From: Eucommia ulmoides
Lineage: Eukaryota; Streptophyta; Magnoliopsida; Garryales; Eucommiaceae
Direction of reading: 5' to 3'
Length of the DNA: 64,000 nucleotides
Assembly (NCBI GenBank): GCA_016647705.1
Contig: CM028335.1
Span: forward strand, 34,796,212 to 34,860,211
Numbering within the stretch: position 1 is the first letter of the stretch; every line of letters starts with the position of its first letter. Below are positions 45,613 through 57,353 of this stretch, piece by piece. Made by a program: the position numbers and the translations under genes. Under the pieces are notes generated by a model, which saw only the letters and a program-made list of their open reading frames with translations, did no database searches and was not told the origin of the DNA.

Positions 45613-47530
45613 GAGGGTGTCTTCTAATAAAAGTTAGGAGCGTTATAGTTTCAGCCTATGGTGGGTTTGACTGAAATTTCCTCCATTGGTCGATGAATTT
45701 ACTTAGAAGATAGGGTAATGAGGGCTTATGGTCATTTGGATGGAATGGTATCATGAGATGAAAGATTTGGGTTATAGAATGATGGGTGCTTGTGATTGGA
45801 AACTCAAGGTATTGGGGTAGGTTATGGTTCTAATATTGGTGAAATCATAGGGGTACCACTTGATTTGCGGACAAGGGTTAAGTGGTCAACTCAAGTTATT
45901 GGGTGAGGATATTAGGGATATTTCGGCTGGGTATGGCTTGGTTTGATTTTGGTATAATTGGTAGGGTATCACTTAATTTGGGGACATGGCGAAGTTAGTA
46001 ATTTTTAGGTATTGGGCGGGGGAGGTTGGGGGATATTTCAGCTCAATATAGCTTGAGTTGTGGGTTTGATTTCGTAAAACTGGTAGGGTACCACTTGATT
46101 TAGGGTCATTGGTCAATATGAATTCTATTCGGGAGGGAAGCCTTGAAATGTTTTTTTTTTTTTAGCCTTTTTTTTTATTCCTTTTTTTTTTTTTTTTTTT
46201 TTTTTGCATGCTTCACTATTGGACGACCAAATTTTCCTGAAAAAGAAAAAAATAAAGGTGGACGAATATATGTTAAAAAAAAAAAAACCATCACAACTCA
46301 CACTTATTTACAAAATGAAAGGAAAATATAACAAAATAAAATACAACATTTGAACTCGGATTATTTGGACTTATTTGTACATTTTAGACTCAACCCTCTA
46401 ACCATCCTTAGTGGATTCGCTAACTGACGTGCCCCATTTTTTGAAAAATAAAAGAATATGAAATAGTAAAGCGTAAAAGAAAATGGGTTTTTAAAGCGTC
46501 AATTTTCTCAAAAAAATTATTAGACCATTTTAAAAATAAGAAGTTTTTACTTAACATTAAGTTTAAATGGTGTGTTAGGTCACCAAATTTTTTAAAAAAC
46601 AATTTAAAAGCCCTAATTAAAATTGACTCAAAAATATGGTCAAATCAAAGATTCATTTAAAAGAGTTCGGGGGTTACTTACACTCAGGAAAGTGTTAGGC
46701 ACCCCAAGACTATTGTCTGAAAATGATACCTTATGTCCAATTAAGTCCCATATTTTAAGTCTGAATGTTTTATTTTATTTTTAAAATCTTTTCCTCTGAA
46801 AAACACTATTTTCATATTTTTTCAAATTAGGATGAGATAAGTTTTTGGTGTTTTTGGAATGATCCCTCAGTATGACCTCTTATCAAATATTAAGAGAATT
46901 AATATGAATGATCCCTGGGAGGTGGTCAAATCAATCTAAGTGTTTTCTAAGTGATGCAAAGGCAACATGCAAAGCGTAAAATATTACATTACCTTTTATA
47001 TGAATTCAATGTCATGGAACACTTACTTTTACCCAATTAATTTAAATAAGTCCCAATGAGGATTTCTCTTTGAATTTTTGAGTGCCCTAAAGGGTTTTTT
47101 CTCTTAATTTTTGTGTTTCCCAAAGGGTTTCCATCTGAGTTTTTGTGTGTCTAAATTATGAGAATGAGGGTTCTATTTATAGGGAAAGATAAGGAGTAAA
47201 GAAAATCCTAAAACCCTCGGAAAACCTAAGTAGCCTAAACCTAACCCTGCAAGGAAAATGAAAGTGATACCAATAAGGAAAGGAAAAGGTGGCAAGGGAA
47301 AAAAAGAAAACCTAGTCCTATTTCAGCAAGGAAAAGAAAATATATTTTTTTCTTTTCCATTTTATTTCTTTTTCTCTCTTTGTTATTTTTTTATATTTTT
47401 TATTTTCTTTTCAAAATGAAATAAAAAAAATAAAAAAATAAAAAATAAAAAAAAAAATAATAATAATAATAATAGTAAATAAATAAAATAAAATAAAAAT
47501 TTTGGGACAACTAAAAATGGCATGTCTAGA
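45613..47530 (-). mobile_element. Tat-type gypsy LTR, - orientation (D2)
   Basis: Homologous to 15,473-17,056 over its length. The TATA box (plus 47,174-47,181) and the terminal 'AAAATGGCATGTCTA' are conserved. An extra block at about 46,290-47,050 is present only here. T-rich runs are at 46,150-46,206. It would be the 3' LTR of the Tat pol fragment to its right. Confidence 0.7.
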
Positions 47531-47879
47531 ATAATCATTTTTTTATCTTAAAATTAATAATAATACAATACAATGAAATTCAAAATATTTTATATGGATA
47601 AACTTGAGACAGTTGATGATATCTAGCAAAGATATCCACCATAATACCTATCTACTATTAGGGACCAAATATTTTGAAACAAGTTTTTAAAACAAAATAG
47701 ACGTTATCAAAACGAAATAGAATCGTAAATGTTTTAGACAATACCAGAAGAACCGTAGGGTGGAGGCATATAGTCCAAACTAAATGGGCCTAAAAAACTA
47801 AGAGGTGGATGAGAGTAATGAGTTTGAATAATCTGCCCCTAGAAATTCAAATAGAAATTCAAGTTTTTGGAGATTGCCA
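47531..47879. other. Short gap between Tat LTR and pol fragment
   Basis: A decayed polypurine position is followed by AT-rich sequence with no domain. RNase H, integrase and the 3' UTR expected here are missing, so a large internal deletion is likely. Confidence 0.35.
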
Positions 47880-49293
47880 AATAGACAATCATTTCCTGCC
47901 CCGGCTTTAGGATGGTGAGAATCGGTGGCTCCAAGATATAACTATTGAGTGCCTGGAAAGCTTATTTGCACTCGTCGGCCCACTCCAAACTTTTGTTACC
48001 CCGTAGGGTCCTGAAGAAGATAAGCACTTTACCGATGCCCGAGATATGCAACGATTCAAATCTGCTACATGCCTTATTAGGCTTTGCACCTCCTCGATCA
48101 TCCTTAGTGACGTCATGTTCAGGATAGTCTTGACTTGCTCTAGGTTAGCTTTAATTTAATTTCTAGTTACCATATGACTGAGGAACTTCTTAGTGCTGAC
48201 CCCAAACACACACTTGCTCGGGTTCAACTTCATCACGTGCTTTCTTAGCATGTCATAGCATTGTTGTAAATCGGCCAGATGGTTGCTGACCATTTTTCTT
48301 TTGACCAGCATAGCATTGATGTAGACCTACAAAGTCTTTCTAAGTATATTGACGAACAGTTCATTCACCAACCTCTAATATGTCACCTTGTAGCAGTACA
48401 TACCCTTGTCAGTGATAAAGGTAATTTTTACTTTGTCAGGCGGGTATATGCTGATTTGGTTATACCTTGAGAAAGTGTCGAGAAAACTAAGTAACTCGTA
48501 GCAGGCAGTAGCATCTATACTTACGACAATCTTTTGTAGTGGAAAATAATCCTTCGGGTAGATCCTTGTTGAGGTCGGTGAATTTTACACACATGTGTCA
48601 TTTCTCCATCTTTTTCTTTACTAGCTACATTCGCTAGCCAGAGAAAAGTTGATCACTTCGATGGTGTCTGCATTAAGGAGCTTCTAAGTTTCCTCATCGA
48701 TTACGCCTTGTCTTTTTGGCCCGAACTTCCATCGCTTTTGTTGAATTGGTGAGTATACTGGATTAGTTTACATTTGGTGCGTGGAGATACTCAGGTCTAA
48801 TAGGGGTTAATCCATATGCGACCAGGTGAACATGTCATGGTTAGCTCTGAGTAGATCGATTAGTTGTTCCCTTTTATCTACTAAGAGGGCTTTCCCGATC
48901 TCGACAGTTCAATCTTGATCATTCTGGTGTACTTAGACATCCTCCAGTTCTCTATCAGGATGAGGTCATGGTTGATTTGGCTTCTCTATCCGGGGGTTTA
49001 GAATATCCTATTTCCCTGGACATTCTACTATGTCCCTAGGTAAAAAGTCCTCACCAACCTCTTCAACTTTTTATTACTATTTAGGAAGCCCCATATCAGT
49101 TATAAAATACTCTTGAGCTACCTTATGACTCACTCGATCCTTACCGATCCTCTTTTTGGTTGGAAACTTCAGGATCAGGTGGTATGTTGAAATGATGGCC
49201 TTTAACGCGTTTAGACATGGCCTTCCGATGACCGCTTTGTATGCTGATGGACATTCCACTACCATGAACTTCACATTGATCATCGAATGCTTT
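47880..49293 (-). pseudogene. Tat-type gypsy pol relic (protease C-part, RT)
   Basis: On the - strand, 49,283-49,077 has the Tat protease end (VVECPSAYKAVIGRP.LNALKA). Then come RT segments in shifting frames at 48,760-48,120: GPKRQGVIDEE, YELLSFLDTFS, ITDKGMYCYKV, LNPSKCVFGVS. The 47,907-48,116 frame (EEVQSLIRHVADLNR) is the RT-RNase H connection. The catalytic box that should be YVDDM reads YINAM at about 48,320, so both Asp are lost. The upstream part of the protease was displaced by the Athila element inserted at 49,299. Confidence 0.78.
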
Positions 49294-49298
49294 GTCTC

Positions 49299-50816
49299 TG
49301 TACGTGCGAGGATTCATCATTGTCCTCGCGGTATTGACTACTCGCAAGTATATGAGGTCTAGTTTTAATATAGTGGATCTTGTAAGATCGGATATCGTTC
49401 CACTAGGAACACATGTAATTTAGTTGAATATTGTGATTAACATAGTCTCATATTATCTCGACTAATAAAAAATTGTTTGTATTCTATTTAATCTACTAAG
49501 ATAAATGACAACTATTAGGTTAGTTCTAATTACACTAATTACTTAGGTATTGATTTCTTTCAAATAATGCATAATTGACTTCATTTAGTTATCTATAATG
49601 GTGTTTATCTATTCCGACAATGTCTGTATCGATAACTCCTCTGCTACCTCTCCCGAGCGTAAGACGGGGGATTACACGAATTTGTGTCAACGAATAAGTC
49701 CCCCTCAACGCCTAAACGACCCTAGGTCGCGTGAGTCTTGAGCCAACATCATGGATTGCATACGTTCTAATGCCCTTCCGGGTCGTTAGAATGTCACGTT
49801 GCATTTACCCTAGTCTGAATTCGGGGTTGCCTCTCCTGAATGTCAAACCCTGTATTCTCGGTTTATCAATACAAGCATAATATCAAGAATAACGGTAAAC
49901 ACAATCGGATTTAGACAAACAACACATTAAAGTAACATTAATTCATTCAACTTAACATTTACATGATTTTAACAACACCTAAGTAACATTTAATTAATAC
50001 TAAAAGATCTTAGCCATATACCATATAAAACAAGAGTGATTCAACATCATTAGATATGGAAAAGTAATTACAAAGATAAAAACAAGAGAAGAACGATCAA
50101 ATCTGAAAGTGAAACGATCCACTGTCGCTAATGATCAATCCGCAAATGATTCCTCTTTGCCCGAATGATGAACCTCCTCCTTGATCTCTCAAAGATAGCT
50201 TAAGAACTCTATACTAGGGTTAGGGATGATGAACAACACTTTTCAGACGTGGAAAAATGGTATATAAAGGCCAAAGGTTTCAAAAATATCTAAACAAATA
50301 TTTTGCCATGTTCTGCAAAATTTGCCTAGGCGGTAGAATCTTCGCCTAGGCGAAGGTTAAGTCGGTTAGAAATCCACCTAGGCGATGGTTTATTCGCCTA
50401 GGTGGAGGACTAACTTCTTAGTCTTCTTTTCACTCTAACTGATTTCCGCCTAGGCGGTAGTTTCTTCGCCTAGGCGGATTTCAGCACTTCAGCGCGCCCA
50501 ACCTTCTGACGGAATTCCGCCTAGGCGGTGGTTTCTTCACCTAGGTGGATTTCAGAAATGTAGCTTTCCAACTTTCTGATGGAATTCCGCCTTGGCGGTG
50601 GTTTTCTACGCCTAAGCGGAATTTCTGTTGGCTTTGAAACCTCAATTTTTCATATTTTCTTTACCGATTTCCCACCGTTTCGCTCGGTTTGTTAATTGTT
50701 TACGTCCCTTCACTTGACTTATATAAAAAACAACTAAAACGTAATTCAAACATTAATAAAATACTCGAAAACTGACAAATTCGGTTTAGAAATAGATAAG
50801 TATTTTACACCTATCA
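49299..50816 (-). mobile_element. Athila 3' LTR (1,518 bp)
   Basis: Matches 60,445-61,942 throughout. By eye the first 177 aligned bases differ at about 20 positions, of which about 17 are transitions, so the insertion is not recent. It contains the palindrome array (50,324-50,620) and two opposed TATA-like boxes (+ strand 50,261; - strand 50,718-50,725). Confidence 0.92.
50324..50620. repeat. GCCTAGGC palindrome array in 3' LTR (about ten copies in five pairs)
   Basis: Copies of CCGCCTAGGCGG occur in pairs about 10-12 bases apart (for example CCGCCTAGGCGG, then TGGTTTCTTC, then GCCTAGGCGG). Flanking bases extend the pair symmetrically. Each copy is self-complementary and each pair can form a longer hairpin. 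In element orientation it lies downstream of the - strand TATA box, so it would be in the RNA leader. Confidence 0.92.
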
Positions 50817-52515
50817 AATACCCCCAAACTTGAAATCTTACTAGCCCTCGAGCAAAACATCCTAACACTAAATGACACTAACTACACTAATTAGCTAATT
50901 TTTAAACTAAAAATAAATAACATTAACAATTAAGAAGTAAGCACTTGTGGGATTCAAGTTCAATCGAAGAAACCATGTGGTTCTTCCCTCAACAACCCGT
51001 AATTAGATCAAGTTAAGGAATAACACACACCACGTGGTGTTCTAGAATTTCAACACTCAATATTAGTTAAAACTATTCTAGATCCATTTGAAATATGTGT
51101 GTTTGAGAACTCAGATGTATAACTAATCAAACACCAGATTGAATTATTCAATAAATATGGTCATGACTTAAACTTTTAAAAGATTCAGGAAAGCCATATA
51201 CTTGATTGGGCTCAACTATCCACTAATGTTGGTTCGGACATTCACAGAGATCAATAGGGCTTGGCTTGGCTTTGGAGAACATCTAAGGGTATCGTAGGAA
51301 TAGAAAACAAAAACTCGTCATAATTTAACGATACCTGAGGCATAAACGTTTGCCGCTAAATCTCTCTCGTAACCCCTTAACTTTGAAGATACAACCCTTA
51401 ACAAGATTAAGTAAACTTGTATTCACTTCTCACAACAACCGAGATTAAAAACTATAATCACATAATGGTTTTTTATTTTTTATTTTTTATTTTTTACACA
51501 CACCCCCAAACTTATTCAAATGTGTACAATTTTAGGGGTGTGCAAATACAACTCAAAGACTGATAAGTGAATACGCTAATACTCAAACAATAGCCTTTCG
51601 TCCGAAACCCCAATCGCTCACTTTAAGTAGCATAAACTAGTGCTACTTAATTTCACTCACTTTTGACTTTTATTCTTAACGACAACGGTTTTCTTAACAG
51701 ATTTAATTGGCTAAACTGTAGAAACAAGTTCAGAATTGAAAAGTTTATGAGCTTCGACAGGAGAACGAGGGAATAAATTTTCAGGTTAGTTTCAAAATGT
51801 TCAAGCGATAAAAATGAAGGCCTATATCATGCCTTCGGAATTACCTCACCTATAATTTTGCCTCAAGCCTCCCCCAATCAAGTTCTAGATTCCTCATTTC
51901 TGTCATGAACTTATTACTAAATAATCGGTGTTAAATCATTCAACTAATTATACAATGAGTCTATGGGATCGTGTGATCTAGGATCAAAATAATTTTTACG
52001 TAATCGACATGCTAAGCACACAAAACACACATGAATGGCATTACCCCCGATCTCAATATACAATTTGGGGATAATTTTCATCATCGGGACATAGTTCGGA
52101 CAAACTCAAAAACTCAGTATGCACGTACAACTACATTCATTAACATATCTACTCTAATTCTACAAACTAACATACTTATACTAATAATCCTTACACATGC
52201 ATAACTAATCATTACACATGCACAACAAAAAGAATTTCAACATTTACAAAAACTAAACATTAATACCATTATAAACAAAAATTTGTCCACAAAAAAGTTT
52301 GTCCTACATCATTCACATCAAAAAAATAAAATAAAAAAATCATCCTTCATATCCCAAAATATCCCAAAAAGAACAGAAAATACATGCTTACATGTTTAAT
52401 ACCCCTAAACTTGAACGAGGCAGTGAACCCAATAACAAAATAGATAACTAAGTATTGAAAATTGGGTCGGACACATACCTAGGAGAGAAGACATAATAGT
52501 CTAACCTCCTACTGT
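50817..52515 (-). other. Athila 3' untranslated region with polypurine tracts
   Basis: Next to the LTR the - strand reads TTCAAGTTTGGGGGTATT, the terminal polypurine tract. A near copy (TTCAAGTTTAGGGGTATTAAA) is at about 52,390-52,412, just past the env-like stop. A third (AAGTTTGGGGGTGTG) is at about 51,499-51,515. No reading frame is recognisable between them. Confidence 0.7.
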
Positions 52516-53640
52516 TCATTGGGGAGGAGATGGCGGTAGCAGTTCATCGGTCTCGAAAACCGGCACAGGCATATAACGTGTCATGTCGATTCTGAGATGC
52601 TCGAATAACACCCTTTGATTTTGATCTTGCTGCCTAGTGTAGTGATCCATGTAAATCTCCATACGAGAAAATTTATTTTGAAGATGGCTCATGTCAGATC
52701 GGAGACTACGAATATCACGCGATATTTGGTTCAGTTAGTCGCGGTGGGTTGTGGGTGTCGATGCTTCCGAAGGGCCTACTTCTTCTTCTCCAGGACCCTC
52801 CTCCCTCTCAACTGCCTACTCAGCCGGGTCTACTGGTCCTCTCTTCCATAATCGGTTAATCATTAAAAGATCGAGTGGATGAATAGGTTGCCAAGGGATA
52901 GTCTCTATGAATTGAACTCTGGCACGCATAAATAGAACGGTTAAGAATGAGGGAAAAGGAAGACCACCCTTCTTCGTTCTGGCCGCATGAAGAATCGAAG
53001 AGTAGATGTGCCAACCGACATTGATGGGGGTCCCTCTGTCGATGCCATAAAGCATAAAAGCTAGCTCGTAGGAAACATTTGAAACATGGGAGGTAGGAAG
53101 CAAATTCCCACAGATGAATTGATGCCATATCTTCAAGATTAGCTTCAGAAACCGTGCCTTAAAGATGGCTTGACCCTACCATGTGTTTTTCCATTGGGCG
53201 TTACCCGTAGTCAGGGCCTAGATTATAGCATTCATCGTTGGTGTGGCAGCTTCAGATAAATTCCGCGAGGCTTCCGGCCCTGTCAAACCTAGCAACTCAT
53301 TAAAGTGGTCCATACTGAACAAAATTGGCATGTTTCGGACCTTCGTCTGATAGCTAATGGCCACGGTAATATTCGTGTAGAATTCGCGTACCAAGGCCAA
53401 CTCCCCTGGTGGGGGTGAAGTGCAGAATTGCTCCCATTTTCGACTATGTATGACAGTTTTGAATTTTTAGGGGAGTTCTTACAAAGGTCCGAACCCCCTT
53501 TGGCGAATGCCGGTGTGCCTATTTTTATATCTGTTGAAATGGGCTTCGGCTTATTTGGATACGAATTTTGAGGAGTCGTAATTCGTGGAAACCGTAGATT
53601 CTTCTGTGTGTGGCTGTTTGGATGCTCAACGCTTGGCCAT
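52516..53640 (-). pseudogene. Env-like ORF of Athila (plant transposon protein family), eight stops, no frameshift
   Basis: One frame of 375 codons runs from ATG at 53,640 to TGA at 52,516. It has eight internal stops (first at codon 5) but no indel. It has a basic N-terminus; WEQF, then LALVREFYTNI; a family motif LLPTSHVS; INVGWHIYSSI; LPFPSFLT; and near the C-terminus a coiled-coil stretch (ISRDIRSLRSDM, HLQNKFSRMEIYM) with a Pro-rich tail. The same order is seen at 6,688-7,940. In Athila elements this ORF occupies the env position. I see no clear signal peptide or membrane segment here, so a membrane-fusion role is not supported by the sequence. Confidence 0.8.
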
Positions 53641-54263
53641 TTTGCCTATAAATCACAATCACAACACAAGCCACAACAATAGCAATAGAACACACAAATC
53701 AATCTATTTTCAGCGAACACTCATTGCCATTATAACAACTACATACCAACCAAAACCAAATCAACATGAATTTCGCAATATAACTTAACGTAAACCATTC
53801 CCATAATGTATCTACACATAAACATGATAGTCTTCACCAAAAATTAACCCTAAAGCCCTAAGAACATGACAAACGCGAAACTAGGGGTTAAATGGTTTAG
53901 AGTTCTATCCAAATCCAAGGATTTTTTTAAATAAATATGCAAATCAAGCCAATATTTCAACAATTGAATGAAAAATAGGATCATTCACACTTACTTGTTT
54001 AAAAATTTCGGTTAAATCGCTTGAAGATGTCGATTTTGCACTGTTCACCCCTTAAACCCAAGATTTCCAAAAACGGGGGAGAAAATCCAACGTTTGGATG
54101 AAGATTCTTGGTGTAAATCCAAGTTTTTTGCAAATTTAGGATGAATTTTTTAAAGGGACGAAAGGATTTGGAATGGTAAAGTTGAGATATTTTTGAATAT
54201 TTTAGGGGAGAGTGCCGTTTGCGAAGGGGATGGGCTTCTCTTTAATACAGGGCTGATGCAAAT
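53641..54263 (-). other. Spacer upstream of the env-like ORF
   Basis: No reading frame of note. It separates the env-like start from the palindrome array. It would be the 5' leader of any subgenomic or spliced env-like RNA. Confidence 0.4.
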
Positions 54264-54563
54264 TCGCCTAGGCGGAGGTTTTTCCGCCTAGGCGAAGTAG
54301 CGCCCATTTGTTTAGAAGACCTTCTTACGTCAATCTGCCTAGGCAGTGGTTTTTCTGCTTAGTTGAATTTACGTCAGTGTAAAACTTAATGGGTTCTGAC
54401 TCTAATCCGCCTAGGCGGTGGTTTTTCCACCTAGGCAAATTTGCGCTAGTGTAAAAATATTTTATTTCTGTCGTTAATCCGCCTAGGCGATGCTTTTTCC
54501 GCCTAGGCAAATTTACGCCAGTATAAAAACTCAGCTTACTGCCCTATTTTCGCCTAGGCGAAA
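54264..54563. repeat. Internal GCCTAGGC palindrome array (about nine copies)
   Basis: Same motif and pairing pattern as in the LTRs, between the end of pol (54,836) and the env-like start (53,640). One copy has both halves changed in step (CTGCCTAGGCAG). Flanks show slight resemblance to the LTR leader (GCAAATTCGCCTAGG here, GCAAAATTTGCCTAGG in the LTR). Confidence 0.9.
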
Positions 54564-54835
54564 TTTCATCAGTGTAAATTTTTTCTGGATTTCTTCATGT
54601 TTTCACCACTCTTCTCTACTGCACTTACTTCCACTTCGTTCCTCAAACGATTTTTAGCATGCAATTCAACTCTAAGTATTGAGCCTCATCAGTTCACCAC
54701 AAAAATATTCCGAGATCAATACGATCTCCAAAAAGTAATTTATACAAAAGTTGGGAATGTTCGTTACCCTCGATGACATATCAAAAGATATTGCTTGGTT
54801 TTACGTCCCTAGCTGAACGTTTATGAATTCTGGCT

Positions 54836-56158
54836 TTATCCTTCAACGAGGGAGATGTTCTCTACAACTCGCTCTTTATCTTTGAAGTACTGCTTGATTC
54901 GCTTCCCCTTGACTCGAAAAGTTCGTCCGTCTTCGCCTTCCAACTTGATAGCATCGAATGGATAAAGTTGCTTGATCCAGAACGGTCCAGATCACCGGGA
55001 CTTCAACTTTTCAGGAAAGAGTCTCAGCCTTGAATTAAACAACAGAACTTGTTGGCCCGGACTGAACTCCCTTCTAACTATCATTTTATCATGCCACCTC
55101 TTGATTTTATCTTTATATAGCTTGGAATTCTCATAAGCCTCATGTCGGAATTCCTCTATTTCATTCAATTGTAGGAGACGTTGCGCACCAGAAGCCTTTA
55201 GGTCAAAGTTGAGTTTCTTAATCGCCCAGAATACATGGTGCTCCAATTCAACGGGCAAATAACACGCTTTCCCAAACACCAATCGATATGGCGATATGCC
55301 AATTAGTGTCTTAAAAGCCGTGCGATACGCCCAAAAAGCATCATTAAGCTTCACCGCCTAATCCTTGCAATTAGTATGAACCGTTTTCTCCAAAATTAGC
55401 TTGATTTATTGGTTTAAAACTTTAACTTAGCCATTTGTCTGTGGGTGGTTTGGTAGCACCACCTTATGCCTAACCCCATACTTTGCCAACAAAGCATTAG
55501 GCATTTTGTTATAGAAGTGGGTTCCCTCATCACTGATTAGGGCTCGAGGTGTCCCGAACCGTGTCATGACATTTTGTTGAAAGAACTTTAAAACCACTTT
55601 GGCATCATTGGTAGGTGTTGTCACGGTCTCGACCCATTTGGACACATAATCCACCACTAACAAAATATACTCCTTGCCAAATGACGGTGGAAATGGCCCC
55701 ATGAAATCAATGCCCCATACATCAAACAACTCAAGCTCAAGAATAGATGTCAATGGCAATTCATGCCTTTTTGATATGTTACCCACCCTTTGACATCTAT
55801 CACAAGTTTTCACAAACGTGTACGAATCTTTAAACAAAGAAGGCCAGTAAAAACCTGATTGAAGTACTTTCGATGTTGTCCAAGTCGCACCAAAATGGTC
55901 GCCACAAGGTGATAAATGGTAATGATAGAGAATACTAGCCATCTTCTCCTCCGAAACACATCTCCGGATTACCTGATCAGTACATTTCTTGAATAGAAAC
56001 GGCTCGTCCCACAAATAATACTTTGAATCGAAAAAGAATTTCTTTCTTTGGGCTCTAGTCAAATCGGGTGGTAACACATTACATGCAAGATAGTTCACAA
56101 TGTCTGCATACCAAGGAAGTGCATTTTCAACTGAAAATAGTTGTTCGTTAGGGAACAC
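54836..56158 (-). pseudogene. Athila integrase relic
   Basis: The main frame 56,158-55,427 (243 aa) has the zinc-binding region (HLSPCGDHFG at residues 81-90, then TCDRCQR at 118-124), the first catalytic Asp in WGIDFMGPFP (residue 151) and the second in LISDEGTHF (210). After a TAA at 55,427 the frame continues through three more stops. The residue that should be the catalytic Glu now reads Lys just beyond the first stop. A final segment (55,354-54,992; [21 protein letters not shown]) and a C-terminal tail end at TAA 54,836, with a TGA at 54,992. All of these changes stay in one frame. Confidence 0.9.
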
Positions 56159-56191
56159 CTCCGTGATGCTAGACTCCTCACCAACGTCTTC

Positions 56192-56564
56192 TTAAATCAA
56201 CTTTGACAAATGGTCGGCAACAACGTTCTCACTCCCCTTTTTATCCCTTATTTCAGCATCAAATTCTTGTAAGAGAAAAATCCACCTTATCAGTCTCGGC
56301 TTGGCATCTTTCTTTGCAAACAAGTATCGGATAGCCGCATGATCCGTGTAGACGATCACGTTTGAACCAATGATATAAGATTGGAACTTATCACAAGCAA
56401 AAACAACAACTAGCATTTCTTTCTCTGTCATAGTGTAATTCTCCTAGGCATCATTCAATGTCTTACTTGCATAGTAGATTGTTCGGAAGATCTTCTCCTT
56501 CCATTGGCCTAACATCACACCAACGACATAGTCACGTGTCGCACATAATCTCAAATGGCACCTC
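56192..56564 (-). pseudogene. Athila RNase H relic
   Basis: In the frame 56,431-56,192 the motif [19 protein letters not shown] is followed by [13 protein letters not shown] and a C-terminal ADHLSKLI. The upstream part (MCD start, ..YYASKTLND) is separated by a one-base frameshift near 56,525 and a TAG near 56,450. It ends in a TAA at 56,192 and continues in frame to integrase 11 codons later. Confidence 0.88.
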
Positions 56565-57350
56565 TCAGTCTGGAGCAACCATTATTGGAGCCGTGATCAA
56601 CTTCTCCTTTATCGCTTTGAATGCTTCCATGCAAGCTTCACTGAATTCAAATAAAGTATCCTTCTTAATGAGGTGACATAACGGCTTCACCGTCTTCGAG
56701 AAGTCCTTAATAAAGTACCGATAAAAGCCGGCATGCCCCAAGAAACTTCGAACTCCTTTTGCATTAATCGATGGCGGAAGCTTCTCAATCGTTTCAATCT
56801 TTGCTCGGTCCACCTCAAGCCCCTTGGAAGAGACTCGATGACCCAAGACGATCTCCTCTTTAACCATAAAGTGGCACTTCTCCCAATTGAGAACTAAATT
56901 CTTCTCCTCACATCGGTCAAGAATAAGTGCCAAATTGTATAAATAGTGATCAAAAAAAGACCCAAAGACTGAGAAGTCATCCATAAAAATTTTCATTTTC
57001 TCTTCCACCATATTCGAAAATATTACCATCATACACTGTTGAAAAGTTGCCGATGCATTGCAAAGGCCAAACGGCATACGCCTATAAGCGAACGTCCCAT
57101 ACGGGCATGTGAAAGTAGTCTTTTCTTGGTCCTCCGGTATAGTGGCTATTTGATTGTAACCTGAATAATCATCAAGAAAGTAATAGTACTCATATCCGGC
57201 TAATCGATCAAGCATTTGGTCAATGAAAGGAAGAGGAAAATGATCATTCCTCGTCGCCTTATTCAACCTTCTATAATCAATGCACACATGCCATCCCGTG
57301 ATGATCCGTGTAGGAATAAGGTCATCCTTATCATTCTTCACCACCGTCAT
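56565..57350 (-). pseudogene. Athila reverse transcriptase relic
   Basis: An open frame of 261 codons with the RT motifs in order: CIDYRRLNKAT (23-33), FLDDYSGYNQI (58-68, first catalytic Asp), FGLCNASATFQ (94-104), and IFMDDFSVFG (121-130, catalytic pair intact, FMDD form usual in Athila). VLGHRVSSKGLEV and the thumb (SFLGHAGFYRYFIKDFS) follow. It is preceded by a TAA at 57,354 and ends at a TGA replacing a Trp codon. This is the best preserved domain of the window. Confidence 0.92.
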
Positions 57351-57353
57351 ACC

